Source: Planctomycetaceae bacterium (GTDB lineage Bacteria; Planctomycetota; Planctomycetia; Isosphaerales; Isosphaeraceae). Taken from it: 9,454 nt of DNA. Location of the stretch: contig JAFANO010000412.1 of the NCBI GenBank assembly GCA_019232645.1, positions 1 through 9,454 of the forward strand. Direction: 5' to 3'. Under the pieces are notes generated by a model. It was given only the letters and a program-made list of their open reading frames with translations. It was not told where the DNA came from and searched no databases. Positions 6,662 through 9,454 of the stretch are shown here, one piece after another (positions within the stretch are counted from its first letter, which is position 1; each line of letters opens with the position of its first letter). A program made the translations under genes and the position numbers.

Positions 6662-7891
6662 ATGTGGACCCGAGCGACGGCGGTGGGACATCTCGACGCC
6701 GATTGCTTCTACGTGTCGGCGGAGCGGGTGCGCGACGAGTTCCTCCGCGACAAGGCGGTGGGCGTCCTGGGGAACCAGGGGGCGTGCGTGATCGCCAAGA
6801 GCTACGAGATGAAGGCGGCCGGGGTGGGGACCGGGATGCCGATCTGGGAGGCGCTGGTCAAGTGCCCGACGGGGATCTATGTGAAGCGGGATTTCCGCTG
6901 GTACGAGGTCTTGAGCCGGCTGATGCTCGACGTCGTCCGCGAGCTGTCGCCCCGGGTCGAGTATTACTCGATCGACGAGTTCTTCTTCCTGGCGGGGCCG
7001 GCGCGGGGCCGGACGTTCCAGGAGCTGGCGGTGGCGCTCCGCGACCGGATCTGGGAGCGGGTCCGGGTGCCGGTGACGGTCGGGATCGCGCGGACGCGGA
7101 CGCTGGCCAAGCTGATCTCCGACTCGGCCAAGCCGTTCGGGGCGTGGGCGGTGCTCGACCCCGAGGCGGAGGCGAAGTTGCTGGCCGACCGGCCGGTGAC
7201 GGAGATCACGGGGATCGCCGGCCGCCGGGCGGCCCGGCTGGCGCCCTGGGGGATCCGGACGTGCCTCGACCTGGCCCGCGCCGATCGCCGGCTCGTCCGG
7301 GCGCTGCTGACCGCCTCGGGCGAGGCGCTCTGGTGGGAGCTGAACGGCGACCCCGTGCAGCCGATCCACCCCCAGCGGCCGCTGCACAAGGCGCTGTCGC
7401 GGGGCGGCAGCTTCGGCGAGGCCACCTCCGACCCCGTCGTCCTCTACGCTTGGCTGGTCCGCAACCTGGAGCGACTGATCGAGGAGCTGGAGTTCCACGC
7501 CGTCTGCGCGGGCCGGCTGACGGTCTGGGTCGCCTACAAGGACGGCCGGGTGGGGGTCGGCCAGGCCGCGCCGCTGGTCCCCAGCGACCGGTTCGACATC
7601 CTCCTGGACACCGCCCGCCCCTGCCTCCGCCGGGCGTGGGTGCCGCGCGTCCCGGCCGCGCGGATGCACCTGATCGCCGAGCGGCTGACCCCCAAGGGCC
7701 GCCGCCCCCTGGGCCTGTTCGACCCGCCCGCCGACCGCGCCGAGGCGATCGCCCGGCTCAAGCGCGAGGTCAATGCCCGCCACGGCCGGTTCGTCCTCCG
7801 CAGCGGCGCCACCCTGCCGCTGGCCGCCATCTATCGGGATACCGCCAACGAATACGACATCTGCGACGTTCGGGGGAAGATCTGTTTCTAG
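6662..7891 (+). CDS. Y-family (UmuC/DinB-type) translesion DNA polymerase
   Basis: A 409-residue lesion-bypass polymerase. The palm motif HLDADCFYVSAE gives metal ligand Asp12 and the steric-gate position Tyr17, which is UmuC-like. GNQGACVIAKSYEMKAAGV (37-55) is the nucleotide-contacting finger segment. YYSIDEFFF supplies Asp105 and Glu106. TVGIARTRTLAKLISDSAKP follows, then a helix-hairpin-helix region (EITGIAGRRAARLAPWGI) and the little-finger domain from about 240. RPLGLFD at about 348-354 fits a beta-clamp binding motif. All catalytic residues are present, so it should be active, unlike ImuB. The C-terminus ends ICDVRGKICF with Cys401 and Cys408, a tail I cannot assign. ATG 6662 is chosen because the palm motif starts at residue 10 and the promoter ends just before; an in-frame GTG at 6641 would lie within the promoter. 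No UmuD-like gene is next to it; a small SRAP-like gene follows 100 bp downstream. Confidence 0.88.
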   Translation: MWTRATAVGHLDADCFYVSAERVRDEFLRDKAVGVLGNQGACVIAKSYEMKAAGVGTGMPIWEALVKCPTGIYVKRDFRWYEVLSRLMLDVVRELSPRVEYYSIDEFFFLAGPARGRTFQELAVALRDRIWERVRVPVTVGIARTRTLAKLISDSAKPFGAWAVLDPEAEAKLLADRPVTEITGIAGRRAARLAPWGIRTCLDLARADRRLVRALLTASGEALWWELNGDPVQPIHPQRPLHKALSRGGSFGEATSDPVVLYAWLVRNLERLIEELEFHAVCAGRLTVWVAYKDGRVGVGQAAPLVPSDRFDILLDTARPCLRRAWVPRVPAARMHLIAERLTPKGRRPLGLFDPPADRAEAIARLKREVNARHGRFVLRSGATLPLAAIYRDTANEYDICDVRGKICF

Positions 7892-7917
7892 CGGTCGGGG
7901 AGTGGCGCGTTGGGCGG

Positions 7918-7946
7918 CGGGAGGGCTCGATGCCAGGCCCCTCCCG
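7918..7946 (+). terminator. Hairpin between the polymerase and SRAP-like genes
   Basis: CGGGAGGG (7918-7925) pairs perfectly with CCCTCCCG (7939-7946) around a 13-base loop, 27 bp after the polymerase stop and about 45 bp before the next ATG. No T-run follows. It could end, weaken or stabilise the upstream message and so set the ratio of the two products. Confidence 0.4.
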
Positions 7947-7991
7947 GATTGACGGACGACCAGCAACCGACTCCCGACGACCGCCGAAGCC

Positions 7992-8459
7992 ATGTGCACC
8001 GGAATCGCCCTGGCATGGAGCGAGATGCCCACGGAGCTGATCGGGCGGCACGGGTTGGCGCGCCGCGTCCACGAGCGTGGGGGCGAGCGTGAGTTCCGCT
8101 TCCTCTACCGCGACCGCCGCCCCCGGCTGCCGGTCTGGCGCGACGGCCGGCTCCAGGTCGTGCGGTGGGGGAACGGTCGGGGCCAGAGCCGGTTCCTGCC
8201 GCGGACGGGCTGGACCTGGCTCTCGACGATCCACGAGGGCGGCTGGCGCGGCCTGGGGGCGATCCCGGTCGACATCCCCGCGACGCTGGCCCTGGAGCGC
8301 GGCGTCTGGTTCCGGGTCCGCCAGGGGATCCGCGGCCTGCTCGTCCCCGACGAGCGCGGGATCGCCGTCGTCTACATGATCTGCGAGCCCGCCAGCCACT
8401 ACTATCAGGTCATGACCCGCTCCGAGCGGATGCCCATCCTGATCGAGGAGCGGATCTGA
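7992..8459 (+). CDS. Small SRAP-like (HMCES/YedK-type) protein next to a translesion polymerase
   Basis: A 155-residue protein beginning Met-Cys. In SRAP proteins the initiator Met is removed and Cys2 forms a covalent bond with abasic sites in single-stranded DNA, protecting them. Seen here: MCTGIALAW at the start, VVRWGNGRG at 56-64 (like the LRWGL strand), AIPVD at 90-94 followed by LERGVWF (Glu102 is a candidate for the YEW glutamate), YMICEPAS at 128-135 (like the TTPAN strand) and SERMPILI at 144-151 (like HDRMPVIL). The protein is shorter than YedK (about 220 residues). The His of the H-x-RMP motif is Ser144 here; His136 is nearby. I see no NAR-S/T-E segment with the usual Asn. The gene lies 100 bp after the polymerase on the same strand, a common SRAP neighbourhood. 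ATG 7992 is the only start that puts Cys at position 2; its ribosome site is weak. Family assignment is inference. Confidence 0.6.
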   Translation: MCTGIALAWSEMPTELIGRHGLARRVHERGGEREFRFLYRDRRPRLPVWRDGRLQVVRWGNGRGQSRFLPRTGWTWLSTIHEGGWRGLGAIPVDIPATLALERGVWFRVRQGIRGLLVPDERGIAVVYMICEPASHYYQVMTRSERMPILIEERI

Positions 8460-8471
8460 GACGGAGTCGCC

Positions 8472-8488
8472 CGGAGGGGCGGCCTCCG
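8472..8488 (+). terminator. Short hairpin after the SRAP-like gene
   Basis: CGGAGG (8472-8477) and CCTCCG (8483-8488) form a 6-bp stem with a 5-base loop, 13 bp after the stop at 8459. No T-run follows. It sits directly before a much longer inverted repeat. Confidence 0.35.
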
Positions 8489-8490
8489 AT

Positions 8491-8554
8491 GGGGCCCGCC
8501 GTGCGAATCGAAATCTCGGTGGTGTCGGAGGTTTCGGTCCGCACGGCGGGTCCT
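8491..8554. repeat. Long inverted repeat between convergent genes, probable bidirectional terminator
   Basis: Positions 8491-8517 pair with 8528-8554 over 27 positions. The core CCCGCCGTGCG (8495-8505) and CGCACGGCGGG (8540-8550) is perfect; the rest has one mismatch (8506/8539) and four G-T pairs. The loop is about 10 bases. It lies between the plus-strand SRAP-like gene (ends 8459) and the minus-strand redoxin gene (ends 8572), where a two-way terminator is expected. There is no T-run on either side. Confidence 0.6.
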
Positions 8555-8638
8555 CCAAGGGCGTGCGAAGGTCAGGCCCGGCTTCGAGAGGTCGGTCCGC
8601 TCCTTGCCGTCGGGCGTGGGGTGGAGCTGGAAGACCCC
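8555..8638 (-). pseudogene. Out-of-frame remnant of the C-terminal module of a redoxin/monooxygenase protein
   Basis: Reading the minus strand from 8638 downward in a different frame from the redoxin gene gives GVFQLHPTPDGKERTD, followed by LSKPGLTFARPW. This resembles the FQ-x-HYTP-x-G-x-x-x-TDRS-x-GL-x-FAK segment that I know from long planctomycete proteins in which a redoxin domain is followed by a heme-binding CxxCH stretch and a copper monooxygenase-like module. Neither a CxxCH motif nor the rest of that module is present. The simplest reading is that an internal deletion and a frame change removed the middle part. The segment overlaps the last codons of the redoxin frame. Confidence 0.5.
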
Positions 8639-9321
8639 TCGAGGACCCGAGGCGCGGCCACGATCTCGGGGGCGGACGGCCGGATCCTCGGCGCCGGGGT
8701 CGTCGCGACGCGGTCGAGCAGGCAGCCGACCACGGGCGTCGCCGGCACCGCGACGGCCTTGCCCGCGAGGACCGCGTCGATCGCGTCGCGCAGGAAGGTC
8801 CGGGTCGGCTCGGCCTTGCGATACTTCAGCCCATACTGGTCATCGATCGCCCCCCGGTAGCGGATCACGCCGCGGCCGTCGAGCACCAGGGCCTCGCACG
8901 TCCGCTCGGCCTGCGCCAGGTCGGCGACGTGGTGCTTGGTGTCCTTCAGGACGGGGAAGTTGATCCCGAACGTCCGGGCGTGCTCGGCCACCTGCTCGGC
9001 GGCCTCGTGCGCGTTGGCGTTGATCCCCAGGAAGGCGACCCCCTTGTCCCGATACGCCTGGCTCATCGCGGCGAGGCGCGGGACGTAGAGGTTGCCGAGG
9101 GGGCAATCGGTGCCCAGGAACACAATCACCAGGGCCCGCCTGCCAAGATAATCCTGATAGAGCGTGACCGGCTTGCCCGTGACCGCATCCTTGAGCGTGA
9201 AGTTGGGGAGCCGACTGCCGATCCCGCGATCAATCGGCGCCTCGGCCGTGCCGGGTCCTCCTGCGACGAGCACGATCAAGGCCAGGGACCCGGACACCCC
9301 ACAGACCAGCCGACGAGTCAT
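8572..9321 (-). CDS. Secreted redoxin (AhpC/TSA-like thioredoxin-fold) protein with degenerate C-terminus
   Basis: A 249-residue minus-strand protein. RR at residues 3-4 and a hydrophobic stretch to about 21, then GPGTAEA, form a signal peptide. The redoxin domain spans about 36-190: LPNFTLKDAVTGKPVTLYQDY, ALVIVFLGTDCPLGNLYVPRL with the active-site Cys73, GVAFLGINAN, FGINFPVLKD, AERTCEALVLDGRG and YRGAIDDQYGL. In many relatives the position before Glu142 is a cis-Pro (TPE); here it is Cys141. VVGCLLDR at 197-204 marks the usual end of this module; residues 205-249 are Pro/Ser/Arg/Thr-rich and look like out-of-frame sequence. Related proteins continue into a heme and monooxygenase-like region, whose remnant is seen at 8555-8638, so this is probably a truncated gene that still encodes a whole redoxin domain. 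GGGAGCAGG just upstream of ATG 9321 is a good ribosome site. Likely role: periplasmic thiol or peroxide redox chemistry. Confidence 0.78.
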   Translation of the reverse strand: MTRRLVCGVSGSLALIVLVAGGPGTAEAPIDRGIGSRLPNFTLKDAVTGKPVTLYQDYLGRRALVIVFLGTDCPLGNLYVPRLAAMSQAYRDKGVAFLGINANAHEAAEQVAEHARTFGINFPVLKDTKHHVADLAQAERTCEALVLDGRGVIRYRGAIDDQYGLKYRKAEPTRTFLRDAIDAVLAGKAVAVPATPVVGCLLDRVATTPAPRIRPSAPEIVAAPRVLEGSSSSTPRPTARSGPTSRSRA

Positions 9322-9412
9322 ACCTGCTCCCTCGAACCATCCCTCGAAGGCCGGCCCCGAGTTGTGGGCCTCTCATCCCGCGCACACTGCGACCGCCCCA
9401 CGGAACCCCGAC

Positions 9413-9430
9413 AAACCTCTCCAGAGGTTT
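9413..9430. promoter_or_regulatory. Perfect palindrome upstream of the redoxin gene
   Basis: AAACCTCT (9413-9420) and AGAGGTTT (9423-9430) are exact inverted copies around CC. The site is about 90 bp upstream of the redoxin start. An A-run (9433-9439) adjoins it on the far side, which on the minus strand is a T-run placed before the palindrome, so it is not a standard terminator for either strand. A dimeric repressor site is possible. Confidence 0.35.
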
Positions 9431-9454
9431 CGAAAAAAAGCGGCCGGAATCCTG

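Noticed and set aside
5209..6663. 484-codon open frame on the minus strand across the pseudouridine synthase gene
   Set aside because: It lies antisense to a gene with complete RluD motifs and shows only Arg/Gly/Val/Asp-rich sequence.
6957..6970. CGAGTA-T-TACTCG palindrome
   Set aside because: It lies inside the polymerase coding sequence at the conserved YYSIDE motif and is explained by codons.
6497..8032. 511-codon minus-strand and 458-codon plus-strand frames over the polymerase gene
   Set aside because: Both are Arg/Pro/Gly-rich shadows of the polymerase frame, which carries all catalytic motifs.
1..9454. CRISPR array, tRNA, rRNA or complete insertion sequence
   Set aside because: I saw no regularly spaced repeats, no cloverleaf-like sequence, no rRNA stretch and no transposase with terminal repeats.

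Overview
The window is high-GC bacterial DNA with long antisense open frames, as expected at such composition. Several proteins (a single-helix TPR protein with a Pro/Ala tail, a secreted redoxin with the remnant of a larger redoxin/monooxygenase protein, a Y-family polymerase followed by a small Met-Cys protein) resemble those I know from Planctomycetes, most likely near Isosphaeraceae. This placement is inference from protein style, not from a marker gene.

Left end (1-586): the last codons of a possible hicB antitoxin overlap by ATGA the start of a complete HicA-type toxin gene (74-286). About 300 bp without a gene follow, holding a GC-rich hairpin and a plausible promoter (471-499) for the next gene. 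Envelope block (587-5508): a secreted SGNH/GDSL hydrolase, a membrane-anchored TPR protein with its own strong promoter candidate (1371-1400), a family 2 glycosyltransferase of the polyprenyl-phosphate type, about 400 bp without a supported gene, and a large multi-pass GT-C (ArnT/PMT-like) glycosyltransferase. The two glycosyltransferases could form one lipid-linked sugar pathway: the first loads a sugar on a polyprenyl phosphate and the second moves it to an acceptor outside the membrane. Parts of the GT2 gene are visibly less GC-rich than neighbouring genes.

RNA modification and DNA damage block (5542-8459): an RluD-type pseudouridine synthase, then a Y-family translesion polymerase with complete catalytic acids and a clamp-binding motif, whose promoter appears to place the transcript start at the ATG (leaderless) and whose -10 lies in a GTG-N7-CAC palindrome. 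About 100 bp downstream is a 155-aa protein that starts Met-Cys and ends with an RMP motif; I read it as a compact, divergent SRAP (HMCES/YedK-like) abasic-site protein. The pair looks like a small lesion-bypass and abasic-site-protection cassette and is the most interesting item here.

Right end (8460-9454): a long near-perfect inverted repeat (8491-8554) separates the SRAP-like gene from a convergent minus-strand gene for a secreted redoxin. The redoxin gene appears to be the front part of a longer gene: after the redoxin domain the reading frame degenerates, and a segment resembling the distal monooxygenase-like module survives in another frame (8555-8638). Upstream of the redoxin gene lies a perfect 8+8 bp palindrome (9413-9430).
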